Source of the DNA: Pseudomonadota bacterium
Lineage (GTDB): Bacteria > Pseudomonadota > Alphaproteobacteria > Rhizobiales > Hyphomicrobiaceae
Assembly: GCA_023412805.1 (NCBI GenBank)
Contig: JAEZRM010000106.1
Coordinates: forward strand, 1 to 50,892
Length of the DNA: 50,892 nt
Direction: 5' to 3'
Below the pieces are notes generated by a model. It saw nothing but the letters and a program-made list of their open reading frames with translations, did no database searches and was not told the origin of the DNA. Numbering within the stretch: position 1 is the first letter of the stretch; each line of letters begins with the position of its first letter. Both the position numbers and the translations under genes were made by a program. Positions 1 to 10,845 of the stretch are shown piece after piece.

Positions 1-93
1 GGCGCCCGAAACGATCTTGCCGCCAGCATCTGCTCTGCCCTACGCTCCGCTTCGGCCAGATCAGACGCTGGCCAGCGACGGCCGGATTCTAAC

Positions 94-1433
94 TTAGAAC
101 ATGGCGCCGCTTCGTGGGGCAGGCCAGGTTCTCGTGACGAATCGCACGAGATAATCCCCCGTCACCAGATCCGATGCGGGATCGCTCTCGCCCTTTGGTG
201 TCAGGACGGCTTCGTATAGCCCGGGCGGCAGCACATCGATGAGGTCTATGTTGCTCGCAAACTCGTCGTGCTCCTTCCTGGCGACGGAGGCGGAGACGAA
301 GATTCCGAGATGGCCGATCGTATCGTGCAACGCGTAGACGATCGTCTGTCCGTTGGCACGGATCTCGTCGACGCTCTTGTAGAGGTCGAGTATCCAGTCG
401 AGCGCCTGCTGAGGCGGCGTGATGTTGTCGGCCCTCGAGCAGAACACCACGATGGGCGAGCGGATATTGCGTAGGTCGATGCGCGTTCCATCGGACGCGG
501 TCATGCTGCCGGAGGTGAGCTTGTTGCCGACGAAAAGCTCGTCCGCAATGAACTGCATCTCCTCCGCATTGAGCACGACATGCCCGCCCCACCACTCCTC
601 GAACTCGAGATAGCGGGGTCCTTCGGTATCGATCTTGGAGTAGAGATTGTAGGCCTTCGTCCAGTACGTGTTCGATGGATTGAGGTTCTCGAAGTTCGAC
701 ACGAGCCACGCGCCGTCGAACTTGCCGTTGCCGAGATCCCCCATGAGCGCGGCGAGCCACGTCCCGCCGAGGAGGCCGCCCGTGTAGCGCATCGGATTTT
801 TTCCGTGCACGCCCGCCCAATAGGACAGCGGCGAGCCGGCAACGATGATCGGCCCGATCAACTCGGGGCGCATCGCGGCGAGAAGCATGACGGCCCAGCC
901 GGCCGGGCAATTCCCGATGACGGCCGGCTTGCCCTCGGCCTCGGGATGGAGTGCGGTCACGCGCTCGATGAAGACTGCCTCCGCGTGGGCAATATCCTCG
1001 ATAGTCTGGCCCGCCATGGGATCGGGAAGAAAGCCGATGAAGTAGCAGGGATGGCCCGCCTTCATCGCGACGCCGATCTCGCTGTCGGCCTTGAAGCCGC
1101 CAATGCCCGGGCCGTGCCCCGCCCTCGGATCGACGATGACGAACGCCGCTTTCTCTCATCGAGTTCGATGTCGTCCGACGGTATGACACGCGCGAGAACG
1201 TAGTTGACCGGGCGTGGAAGCTGGCGCCCGTCCATAACGAGTTCGGCCTTGAACTTGAGAACGTGCGGCGCCGTCTTTGCGGCATGGTCCGTGTAGCGTT
1301 CTCCGCGCTCACGCATTACGTCAAGGAAGAGGGCCGAACGCTGGAATGCGTCCGTCCAGTAGTCCGCTACAGTATCCAATAGGGGCCATTGGGGCGAGGG
1401 CGAGCGAAGCGTAGACTGATCGTGCGTGCGCAT
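94..1433 (-). pseudogene. DUF3141 protein (PHA-synthase-like alpha/beta hydrolase), frameshifted and 3'-truncated
   Basis: Two minus-strand reading frames together make one DUF3141-type protein. The first (1433 down to about 1150) carries the N-terminus (WPLLDTVADYWTDAFQRS, then VNYVLARV) and ends in nonsense after IELDERKR. The second resumes at about 1150 with FVIVDPRAGHGPGIGGFK and runs to a stop at 94-96. A single lost base near 1145-1155 explains the switch. The hydrolase core is visible (IGNCPAGWAVML as nucleophile elbow, then the ADNITPPQQALDW acid loop). The C-terminus stops soon after LVTGDYLVRF, whereas family members, as I remember them, are about 700-800 residues and continue well past this point. 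I could not recover the missing tail in any frame of 1-93. The family is related to poly-hydroxyalkanoate synthases; its substrate is unknown to me. A sequencing error could explain the frameshift but not the missing end. Confidence 0.75.
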
Positions 1434-1630
1434 GGATGCGGCCCTCGCTGGCGGGCTCGGCGACTATTCCTGTAATGCGGATGCCAGACGACCGGGCCCC
1501 CTACAGGTCCGAGTGATTGCGCACTGACGATGCTGCTGGCGCTGCTCGCCCGCTATCGGTGTTTCCCCCGATCTTTCTACGGCGCTTCCCAGGGTCGCGA
1601 CTGGACTTCGCAGGGCGCAGCGGCTGTCCG

Positions 1631-3343
1631 CTAAGCGCGGTTCGGCGTGCCGTCGCCCGGATGTACGGCGAGATCGCTGCTCGCGGCAGCGGTGTCCAGC
1701 AAGCGCGATTGAGCGAGTTCGCCGACCGCCTCGAGAATGGGATACGCGACCGACGTGAGGTGCGAGCTGATGCGCTTGAGGTCGCGAATGATGTCGAGAT
1801 GGATCGAACTCGTCTCGATGGACTGCGAGCGCCCTTCCCTGAGCCGCGAGAAGTGTCGGTCCGTGGCCTCGAACTCGGCCGTGCGGACGGTCGTCTTCCC
1901 GCGCAGCAAGCGGCGCGCGAGCGCCACATCGCGCGTCGCAAACACATTGAGCGCAAGCCGCATGTTGTCCATGATCTGGGCGTGGAACTTGCGTAGCTCC
2001 TCGGCGCCTTCGGGCGAGAAGGCGTAGCGCTTTTTGATCTTTTTCGCGGCAAGCTCCATCAGATTCTTGTCGATGATGTCGCCAATGTGCTCGAGGTTCG
2101 TGGTGAAGGTCAGGATCTCGACATAGCGGCGGCTGTCCTCCTGTCCCATATCGGCCTTCGACGCGCGGATCAGGTAGAGCTTTATGGCCTCGTGCAATCC
2201 GTCGACCTCGTTGTCGGCGCGCTCGACGTCGCGCACGGCCTTGATATCCGAGCCCTCGATCGCCGGCAGTGATCGCTTCAGCATGTCGAGCACGAGATCA
2301 CCCATGACCAGGGTCTCGCGCATGGCGCAGGCGAGCGCCTCCGATGGCGTATCGAGCGCACTCGGGTCGAGATGACGCGGCGTGCTGCGATCGAGGTTCG
2401 CGACCGGATCGGGAAGCAGCCGCGTGACGAGCGAGGCCACGTATCCGAGAAACGGCATGGCCAGCGCGGCCAGAGCGATGTTGAAGGCGAGGTGGAAGTT
2501 GACGGTGAGGCGTGCGGCGTCGGACGAGATGGCGCCGAGGCTATCCGCAATCATGGCCACGAAGGGCAAGGCGACCACGACGCACGCGGCTCGGATGAGC
2601 AGATTGCCGAGTACGACGCGACGCGCAGCGGGCGCCGAGCCCGAGAGCGCCACATAAGGAACGATCGCGCCGCCGAGGTTCGCCCCAAGCACGAGGGCGA
2701 CAGCAAGCCGTCCGTCGATCACACCGCCACCCGCGAGCGACATGATGAACAGCACCATGGCGAGGCTCGAATGTGCGAGCCAGGTCATGGCGGTGGCGAC
2801 GAGAACGGCCAGCAGCGGCACTTTCTCGGAGCCGAGCGAGGCGAGCACGAGATGCAGGATCTGGCTGTCGCGCAGCTCGGCGGACACCTGGCTGATGATG
2901 GTGAGCCCGAGCAGCATCAGACCGAAGCCGATAAACACGCGCCCCGTTCCGCGCACCTCGTCCTTCTCGGAAGCATTGAACAGGATGACGCCGAGGAAGA
3001 GCAGGCCCGCCCAGATCCACTTGATGTCGAAGGCGTAGATCTGCGTGACGAGCGCCGTACCGACGTCCGCGCCGAGCATGAGCGCCAGTGCGAGCGGGAG
3101 CGTGACCAGCTTGCGGCTGGCAAACGAGGCGAGGAGCAGCGCCGTGGCCGTCGCGCTCTGGAGGACGCCGGTCACACCGACGCCAGTGGCAAAAGCCTTG
3201 AAGCGGTTCGCACACGCCTTGCTGATCAGCAGACGCAGGGAGGCACCGAAGGCGCGCGTCATCCCCGTCCGCACCATCCGCACGCTCCACAGGAGCAACG
3301 CTACGCCGCCCATGAGAGTTATGAGCAGCCCGCTTCCTTCCAT
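1631..3343 (-). CDS. Na/Pi cotransporter family protein (NptA-like, C-terminal PhoU domain)
   Basis: A 570-residue inner-membrane protein of the Na+-dependent phosphate cotransporter family. The N-terminal ~340 residues hold two inverted repeats of hydrophobic helices. The first carries the signature QSATATALL (about residues 62-70); the second has the related AHSSLAMVLF near residue 200. From about residue 345 to the end is a helical PhoU-like regulatory domain (VERADNEVDGLHEAIKLYL, then TTNLEHIGDIIDKNLMEL). I chose the ATG at 3343 because a strong GGAGG stands just upstream; an ATG at 3361 and a TTG at 3376 lie further upstream in frame without such a site. It sits on the same strand as the phosphonate genes, so uptake or release of phosphate linked to phosphonate breakdown is plausible. 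The gene looks intact, unlike both of its neighbours. Confidence 0.9.
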   Translation of the reverse strand: MEGSGLLITLMGGVALLLWSVRMVRTGMTRAFGASLRLLISKACANRFKAFATGVGVTGVLQSATATALLLASFASRKLVTLPLALALMLGADVGTALVTQIYAFDIKWIWAGLLFLGVILFNASEKDEVRGTGRVFIGFGLMLLGLTIISQVSAELRDSQILHLVLASLGSEKVPLLAVLVATAMTWLAHSSLAMVLFIMSLAGGGVIDGRLAVALVLGANLGGAIVPYVALSGSAPAARRVVLGNLLIRAACVVVALPFVAMIADSLGAISSDAARLTVNFHLAFNIALAALAMPFLGYVASLVTRLLPDPVANLDRSTPRHLDPSALDTPSEALACAMRETLVMGDLVLDMLKRSLPAIEGSDIKAVRDVERADNEVDGLHEAIKLYLIRASKADMGQEDSRRYVEILTFTTNLEHIGDIIDKNLMELAAKKIKKRYAFSPEGAEELRKFHAQIMDNMRLALNVFATRDVALARRLLRGKTTVRTAEFEATDRHFSRLREGRSQSIETSSIHLDIIRDLKRISSHLTSVAYPILEAVGELAQSRLLDTAAASSDLAVHPGDGTPNRA

Positions 3344-3403
3344 AGGCACCTCCGGGGCCATTGACGGCGCGCCCAAACCGACGCCCCGCCCGACTCTCCT
3401 AAG

Positions 3404-4165
3404 CTATTTGTACCAAAGGTTGGGCAGGAATAATGCAATGTCCGGGAAGAAGTATATGAGCAGCACGCAGATCCACTGCAGTATCATGAACGGCATCATG
3501 CCGCGCTAGACCTGCCAGAGGTCCCACGCCGGCACCACGGCCTTCAGATAGTAGGCCGATAGCGCAACGGGCGGCGAGAGCCAGCAGGTCTGGAGCGTAA
3601 CCGTCACAAGAATACTGAACCAGAGCATGTCGATCTGCAGGCCCTGGAGCAGCGGCAGGAAGATTGGAACGATGATCACCTCGGTCGGCACCCACTCGAG
3701 GGGCCAGCCGAGGAGGAAGCAGACCGCCAGAATGCTCACGATGAGCAGGCCGGCGGGAACATCCCAGGCGAGGATCGTATCGGCCAGGAACTTCGGCGTG
3801 CCGAAGGCCGAGAACACGGACCCCATGAACGTCGACGCCGCGAGCAGGATCATGACCATCGCCGTGGTCTGGGCGGTGCGGTAGGCGGCGCCCTTCATAA
3901 CGGCGAAACTGAGCTGGCCGTTGAGCGCGGTGATGATGATCGATCCTACGCAGCCGAGTGCCGCGCCCTCGGTCGGCGTCGCCCCGCCGGAAATGATCGC
4001 GCCAAGCGTCAGAAGAATCAGGAATGTCGGCGGGAGAAAGCCGAGGATGAGCTCCTTGATGATGTAGCCCTTGTCAACGTTCAGTTCGTCCGCAGGCAAG
4101 GGTGGGCCGAGCTGCGGCCTGAGCCACGTGCGGCCGAGCGTATAGCTCAAGTAGACCGCCTTCAT
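3404..4165 (-). pseudogene. TRAP transporter large permease (DctM-like), C-terminal half only, with in-frame TAG
   Basis: The frame starting at 4165 encodes the C-terminal half of a DctM-type permease: a loop (WLRPQLGPPLPADE), then helices with the family motif ISGGATPTEGAALG, and the conserved end region (VTLQTCWLSPPVALSAYYLK). At 3506-3508 it meets TAG directly after AWDLWQV. The same frame then continues with RGMMPFMILQWICVLL and IYFFPDIALFLPNL to a second stop at 3404-3406. That is the normal C-terminal helix of the family, where Tyr commonly precedes RGM. The TAG therefore looks like a TAC/TAT-to-TAG change. About 200 N-terminal residues are missing: codons upstream of 4165 show no permease similarity, and phnY ends 73 bases away. 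No DctP or DctQ gene is present. I call it a decaying remnant. Confidence 0.82.
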
Positions 4166-4238
4166 TGGCGGCTCTGGACGGCTTTGCTCAGGATTTCGTG
4201 CTCGAGATCTCCCGTTGATTTGTCGCTACGCGATGCGC

Positions 4239-5690
4239 TCACGCACTCCAGGGGAGCGAGTACGTGCGCACGTTGGTGAAGCTCTTCATGGCTTCCCACA
4301 CACCTTCCTTGTAGCCGAGGCCCGAATCCTTGATACCGCCGAACGGCGACATCTCGATGCGATAGCCCGGCACTTCCCAGATGTTCACCGTGCCGACGTC
4401 GAGCTCGGCGATGAAGCGCGTGACGTAGTCGAGGCGATTGGTGCAGACACCCGACGACAGCCCGTAGGCCGTCGAGTTGGAGATGCGGATGATGTCGTCG
4501 ATGTTGTCGGGCACGCGAATGATCGGGATGACCGGGCCGAATGTCTCCTCGTGCACAAGCTCGGCCATGTAGGGAATATGATCGACGACGGTCGGCGGAA
4601 AGAGTGCGCCTTCGCGCTTGGCGCCATAGAGCACCTTGGCGCCCTGCTTCACGGCATCGTCGACACGCGCCTCGAACAGCTTTGCCGCGCGCTCGTTGAT
4701 GACGGTGCCGACATCGACCGAAGCGTCCGCCGGATTGCCAAACTTGATTTTCTTCGCCTTCTCGACGACGAGCTTCGAGAATGCGTCGGCTACGGACTCG
4801 ACGACGAGAATGCGCTTCACGGCCGTGCAGCGCTGACCCGAATTCTTGGTCGCCCCCTGAACGGCGAGCTCCGCTGCCTTGTCGAGATCGGCATCCTCCA
4901 TCACGATGAGCGGATCGTTTCCGCCAAGCTCGAGCACAAGGCGCCGATAACCGGCCTTCTCCGCGATGTACTTTCCGACACGCACTGACCCGGTGAAGGT
5001 GATCAGATCGCAGTCGGGATCGGTGATCATGGAATCGCCCATCGTGCCGGGATTGCCCGTCACCACGGACAGCATCTCGGGTGGCAGGCCCGCCTCGTAG
5101 ATCACATCGGCGAGCGCCAGCGCGGTCAGAGGCGTCAACTCGGTCGGCTTCAGCACGAGACGGTTGTTGGTCGCGATGGCCGGCGCGAGCTTGTGGCTGA
5201 CCATGTTGAGGGGATGATTGAAGGGCGTGATGGCGGAGATCACGCCGAGCAGCGGCACGCGTGTCGTGAAGATCTTGCGCGCCTTGCCATTGGGCGAGAT
5301 ATCGCAGGAGAACTGCTCGCCGTCGTCGCGGATGCAGAGCTGACCGGCGAAGGACCAGACGTCATAGGCGCGCGTGGCCTCGTAGATGGCGTCCTTCCAG
5401 CAGAGACCCGACTCCGCCGAGATGAGCTTCGCGAACTCTTCGCGGCGCGATGCGAGAATGTCAGCCGTCTTCAGCAGGATCTGCTGGCGCTCATAGCGCG
5501 AGAGCTTCGGCTTGTATGTTTTGGCCTTGGCAAACGCCTCGCGCACGTGCTCGGGGCGAGCCATCGGCACGGTGCCGACGAGCGATTTGTCGTAAGGACT
5601 ACGCACCTCGATGACGTCGTCGGTCGTCACGCGCTTGCCCGCAATGCGCATAGCTTCGGAGCGGGTGGGGAGTTTTGGCATGATGGTCAT
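4239..5690 (-). CDS. phnY: Phosphonoacetaldehyde dehydrogenase (aldehyde dehydrogenase superfamily)
   Basis: A full-length 483-residue NAD(P)-dependent aldehyde dehydrogenase. The catalytic set is present: Asn in TPFNHP (about 158), general base Glu254 in LVLELGGNDP and nucleophile Cys288 in NSGQRCTAVK. The ELGGNDPLIVMEDAD and SGQRCTAVKRILV contexts match what I know of PhnY, which oxidises phosphonoacetaldehyde to phosphonoacetate in 2-aminoethylphosphonate breakdown. The position supports this, since the start overlaps the end of a phnA remnant by four bases (5687-5690) and a phosphonate-type LysR lies upstream. An AGGTG lies five bases before the ATG at 5690; an in-frame ATG at 5681 is an alternative. 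With phnA broken, its product phosphonoacetate could not be split by this locus. Another aldehyde substrate remains possible, since no phnW transaminase is visible. Confidence 0.82.
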   Translation of the reverse strand: MTIMPKLPTRSEAMRIAGKRVTTDDVIEVRSPYDKSLVGTVPMARPEHVREAFAKAKTYKPKLSRYERQQILLKTADILASRREEFAKLISAESGLCWKDAIYEATRAYDVWSFAGQLCIRDDGEQFSCDISPNGKARKIFTTRVPLLGVISAITPFNHPLNMVSHKLAPAIATNNRLVLKPTELTPLTALALADVIYEAGLPPEMLSVVTGNPGTMGDSMITDPDCDLITFTGSVRVGKYIAEKAGYRRLVLELGGNDPLIVMEDADLDKAAELAVQGATKNSGQRCTAVKRILVVESVADAFSKLVVEKAKKIKFGNPADASVDVGTVINERAAKLFEARVDDAVKQGAKVLYGAKREGALFPPTVVDHIPYMAELVHEETFGPVIPIIRVPDNIDDIIRISNSTAYGLSSGVCTNRLDYVTRFIAELDVGTVNIWEVPGYRIEMSPFGGIKDSGLGYKEGVWEAMKSFTNVRTYSLPWSA

Positions 5691-6244
5691 GTCTGCACCT
5701 CAATACGTGTCGTTGAGCGCGACGGAGAATACATCGAACGTGTGCAGGCGATGTCGTTCTCGGCCTTGTTCGCCTTGTCGGCGCGCTCGGAGGAAAAGGC
5801 AATGGCGCGACCAGTTCGATAGTCGAGACCGTTCAACAGCAGCAGCCGCAGCTTGTCCTTGGCCGTTACCATGGCGACCTTACAGCCCGCGTCGTGGAAA
5901 CCCGCGAGGATGGTCGGCGCGCGCATGAACTTGGGATCGTTCATCATCACTTCGGTGCCGCTCGCCGGATCGTAGAAGAAATTGCCTGCGATGCCATGCA
6001 CGGCCGGCGGCCGACCCGCGATGATCGAAAGATTGTTGGGATTGGTGAAACTCGGGATGACACACTCGGCGATCAGGTTTGCGCCCGTCGTCATGAAGCG
6101 CGCAAACGTCGGCGCGACGCCCGCCTCGATGGCGCGCTCGATATAGCCGGGCTCGGAGCCGTCGATGCAGAAGACGACAGTCGGCGCTTGCGAACGCCGG
6201 TAAGAGCAGCCATTGACGACGACAGGTTCCGCGCTCGTTGCCAT
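5687..6244 (-). pseudogene. phnA: Phosphonoacetate hydrolase remnant with large internal deletion
   Basis: The 185-codon frame begins as an alkaline-phosphatase-superfamily hydrolase of the PhnA type. It has the metal-binding Asp28 in VVFCIDGSEPGYI, the nucleophile Thr67 in PSFTNPNNLSI, then GIAGNFFYDP and MVTAKDKLRLLL. Similarity stops at about residue 165 (AENDIA). The remaining residues are out of frame with a short stretch that reads FDVFSVALNDTY and then TGA in the next frame. This resembles my recollection of the PhnA C-terminus (FDIFDLALN-like). Intact enzymes are around 410 residues, so some 240 codons with most metal ligands appear lost between about 5735 and 5748. The start (6244) has an AGAGGA-rich upstream region and lies 11 bases after the alcohol dehydrogenase. 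I infer a deleted, inactive gene whose remnant still couples translation into phnY. Confidence 0.78.
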
Positions 6245-6255
6245 CCTCTATCCTC

Positions 6256-7341
6256 TCAATCGGCCAGATCGTGCCGCCCGATGAAGTTGCGCCCTCTCTC
6301 GCCCTGCGAAGCCTTCATGACGAGCGCTCGCCAGTCCGGCGGGGACAGTCCGTAAGATGCGGGGTTTGTCGACACGCCGAGCCCTTCGAGAAATGCCGTC
6401 AATCGCCCCGCGCCCGCCGCGAGATCATCGCCGAGAATGCGTCGCAGAGTGGCATCGCAGGCAGCGCTATGGCCAAGAGACCAGCGCATGACGGTCGGCA
6501 GCGAGAATGAGCAGGCGATACCGTGGACCGTGCCCGCACGAAGCGTGATGTCGTACGAAATATTGTGCGCCAGCGCCGTCTTCGTATTCGAGAACGCGAG
6601 CCCTGCCATCACGGCGGCACGCGCCTGGCGCTCGCGTAGCTCGGCATTGCCGAGATCCTTCATCAGCCTGGGCAGCACGTCCAGGATTTCCTGCGCTGCG
6701 GCGACAGCATGATTGGACGAGATCGGATTGGCGCTCACATTCCAGATACTTTCGAGCGCGTGTGAGAGCGCATCGAGTCCCGTCGCGAGCGTCAGCCCCG
6801 CCGGTGCGCCGAGCGTGAGCGCAGGGTCGATAATGGCGACCTCGGGATAGAGCGCGCTGTTGGCGAGCGAATATTTTTTGCCGCTCTCCTGGTCCCACAC
6901 GGTGGCCCAGGATGTGACCTCGCTGCCGGTGCCCGCAGTCGATGGCACGGCAATGATCGGCGTGAAGGTCGAGCCATCCAGTGCGGCGCCGCCGGTCAGT
7001 GCGTTCATCACGCGCGCGAAATCACCCTGGGCGGCAGCGACGACTTTGGCGGCATCGATGATCGATCCGCCGCCGAGGGCGACGATCAGCTCGGGCTTCG
7101 ATGGGGCTGCTGCAAACTGGCGGCAGGAGAGCGCCAGATCCTTGACGTCGGGATTGGTGACGATGTTGTTGATGACAACCGATGGCGGCCCCGCGTCGGC
7201 CCTGATGCCGGCGGCGATCTCGCGGAAGAAGGGCATATCGTACGTGACGAGTGCCCAACGGCGACGGCCGACGATCTTGCCGAGTTTGCCCGCGGCGCCG
7301 GCACCGAACTCGATCCTGACGGGATTGCTGTAGGCCCACAT
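6256..7341 (-). CDS. Iron-containing alcohol dehydrogenase, phosphonate-locus type
   Basis: A 361-residue group III (iron-dependent) alcohol dehydrogenase. The nucleotide-binding motif GGGSIIDAAK is at 90-99. The four metal ligands expected in the family can be seen: Asp190 and His194 in GLDALSHALE, His259 in ALAHNISYD and His273 in AGTVHG. It is the first gene of the minus-strand block and is divergent from a LysR gene. It is followed 11 bases later by the phnA remnant and then phnY. Related dehydrogenases in phosphonate clusters (some annotated PsrA, others as phosphonoacetaldehyde reductases) suggest it interconverts a hydroxyalkylphosphonate and the aldehyde that PhnY oxidises. The substrate is inferred from context only. 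The gene looks intact. Confidence 0.8.
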   Translation of the reverse strand: MWAYSNPVRIEFGAGAAGKLGKIVGRRRWALVTYDMPFFREIAAGIRADAGPPSVVINNIVTNPDVKDLALSCRQFAAAPSKPELIVALGGGSIIDAAKVVAAAQGDFARVMNALTGGAALDGSTFTPIIAVPSTAGTGSEVTSWATVWDQESGKKYSLANSALYPEVAIIDPALTLGAPAGLTLATGLDALSHALESIWNVSANPISSNHAVAAAQEILDVLPRLMKDLGNAELRERQARAAVMAGLAFSNTKTALAHNISYDITLRAGTVHGIACSFSLPTVMRWSLGHSAACDATLRRILGDDLAAGAGRLTAFLEGLGVSTNPASYGLSPPDWRALVMKASQGERGRNFIGRHDLAD

Positions 7342-7475
7342 GCGTTCCGCCCAGTCCCACGAGGCTATGCCGCTCGGACCTCTATGGGCCCGTCGGTCGC
7401 GCAGACCTTGTAGCTGGCCGGATCAGGCTCTCATCATGCTCGAACCTCGACAAATTGATTTTTCCGCCGATATCA

Positions 7476-7490
7476 ATAGATTGTATCTAT
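7476..7490. promoter_or_regulatory. Inverted repeat ATAGAT-N3-ATCTAT at the LysR start codon
   Basis: A perfect 6-bp inverted repeat (ATAGATTGTATCTAT) lies in the 147-bp divergent intergenic region and overlaps the A and T of the LysR start codon (ATG at 7489). A GATATC palindrome stands just before it at 7469-7474. LysR proteins commonly bind such dyads between themselves and a divergent target operon. The position over the start codon would suit autorepression. This is inferred from position and symmetry only. Confidence 0.4.
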
Positions 7491-8388
7491 GAATCTCACG
7501 CAGCTCAGATCCTTTCACGCGGTTGCCAGCTCAGGCGGTTTCATCGCCGGAGCGACAGCGCTCAACGTGAGCCAGCCCACGCTTACGGCGCAGATCAAGG
7601 CGCTGGAGGCGGAGTTCGGCGTCGAGCTGTTCTATCGGCGGAACCGGCGCAGCGAGCTGACGCCTTCGGGGCGCGATCTGCACGCCATCACGCTGCGGCT
7701 GTTTGCGGAAGAAAAGGAGGCGCGCGAGTTTCTGGCGGCAACGAAGGGACTACGCACAGGCCAACTGCGCATCGGCGCGGTCGGTCCCTATCACGTCACA
7801 GAGATGCTGGCGGCCTTCAATCAGCGCTATCCGGGCATCACGCTCAGCATGTCGATCGGCAATTCATCGGCCGTGCAGCGCGATCTTCTGGATTATATAT
7901 CCGATATCGCCGTGCTCGCCCACATCGATGCCGACGAGCGCATCATCGCCATTCCCTACCGCCGCCATCCCGTCCTGGTCTTCATGTCGGCGGATCACAG
8001 GCTCGCGCGGCGCAAGAGCGTGCGCATGGAGGAGCTGGCGGACGAACCGTTCGTGGCGCGAGAACAAGGCTCGACCACGCGCCGCGCCTTCGAGGCCGCT
8101 GCAGCGGACCGGGGCATCAAGCTGCGTACGATCATCGAGATCGGCAGCCGTGAGGCCATCCGCGAGGCGGTCATGCACGGCATTGGCATCGGCTATGTGT
8201 CGGAAGCCGAATTCATTCCCGACGCTCGCTTGCGTCTGATGCACATATCCGATGCGGAAATCTTTACGGCCGCGCATGTCGTCTATCTGCGCGAGCGCGC
8301 ACACAGCCGCCTCATCCGAGCATTCCTGGATGTCGTGCGCACGACGGGAGGCGCCGCCACGCCACGAACGAAGCGGCGGCGCGCCTGA
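7489..8388 (+). CDS. LysR-family regulator, aminoethylphosphonate-catabolism type
   Basis: A 299-residue LysR regulator. The winged helix-turn-helix occupies residues 1-60 (MNLTQLRSFHAVASSGGFIA, then ALNVSQPTLTAQIKALE). A periplasmic-binding-protein-like effector domain covers about 90-290. The N-terminus fits the LysR family known from 2-aminoethylphosphonate loci, and the gene is divergent from the alcohol dehydrogenase-phnA-phnY block, so it probably activates that block in response to a phosphonate. I see no Shine-Dalgarno sequence before the ATG at 7489; the bases there form the inverted repeat described separately. The transcript may be leaderless or poorly translated. The stop is 15 bases from the end of tex, which converges on it. 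Confidence 0.85.
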   Translation: MNLTQLRSFHAVASSGGFIAGATALNVSQPTLTAQIKALEAEFGVELFYRRNRRSELTPSGRDLHAITLRLFAEEKEAREFLAATKGLRTGQLRIGAVGPYHVTEMLAAFNQRYPGITLSMSIGNSSAVQRDLLDYISDIAVLAHIDADERIIAIPYRRHPVLVFMSADHRLARRKSVRMEELADEPFVAREQGSTTRRAFEAAAADRGIKLRTIIEIGSREAIREAVMHGIGIGYVSEAEFIPDARLRLMHISDAEIFTAAHVVYLRERAHSRLIRAFLDVVRTTGGAATPRTKRRRA

Positions 8389-8403
8389 TGGGACGCGTGT
8401 GAG

Positions 8404-10710
<2,307 letters not shown>

Positions 10711-10845
10711 TTATCCCCACGCTTATCGATGATACGGCGATGATCACCCGCCCCTGCCGCGGAGCTTTGCTCCCATGTAAACGGCCAAGGGCTCTTCGTC
10801 AGCAGTTCGCGGGCAACACGGCGACGCGTCGCATGGTCGCCGCGT

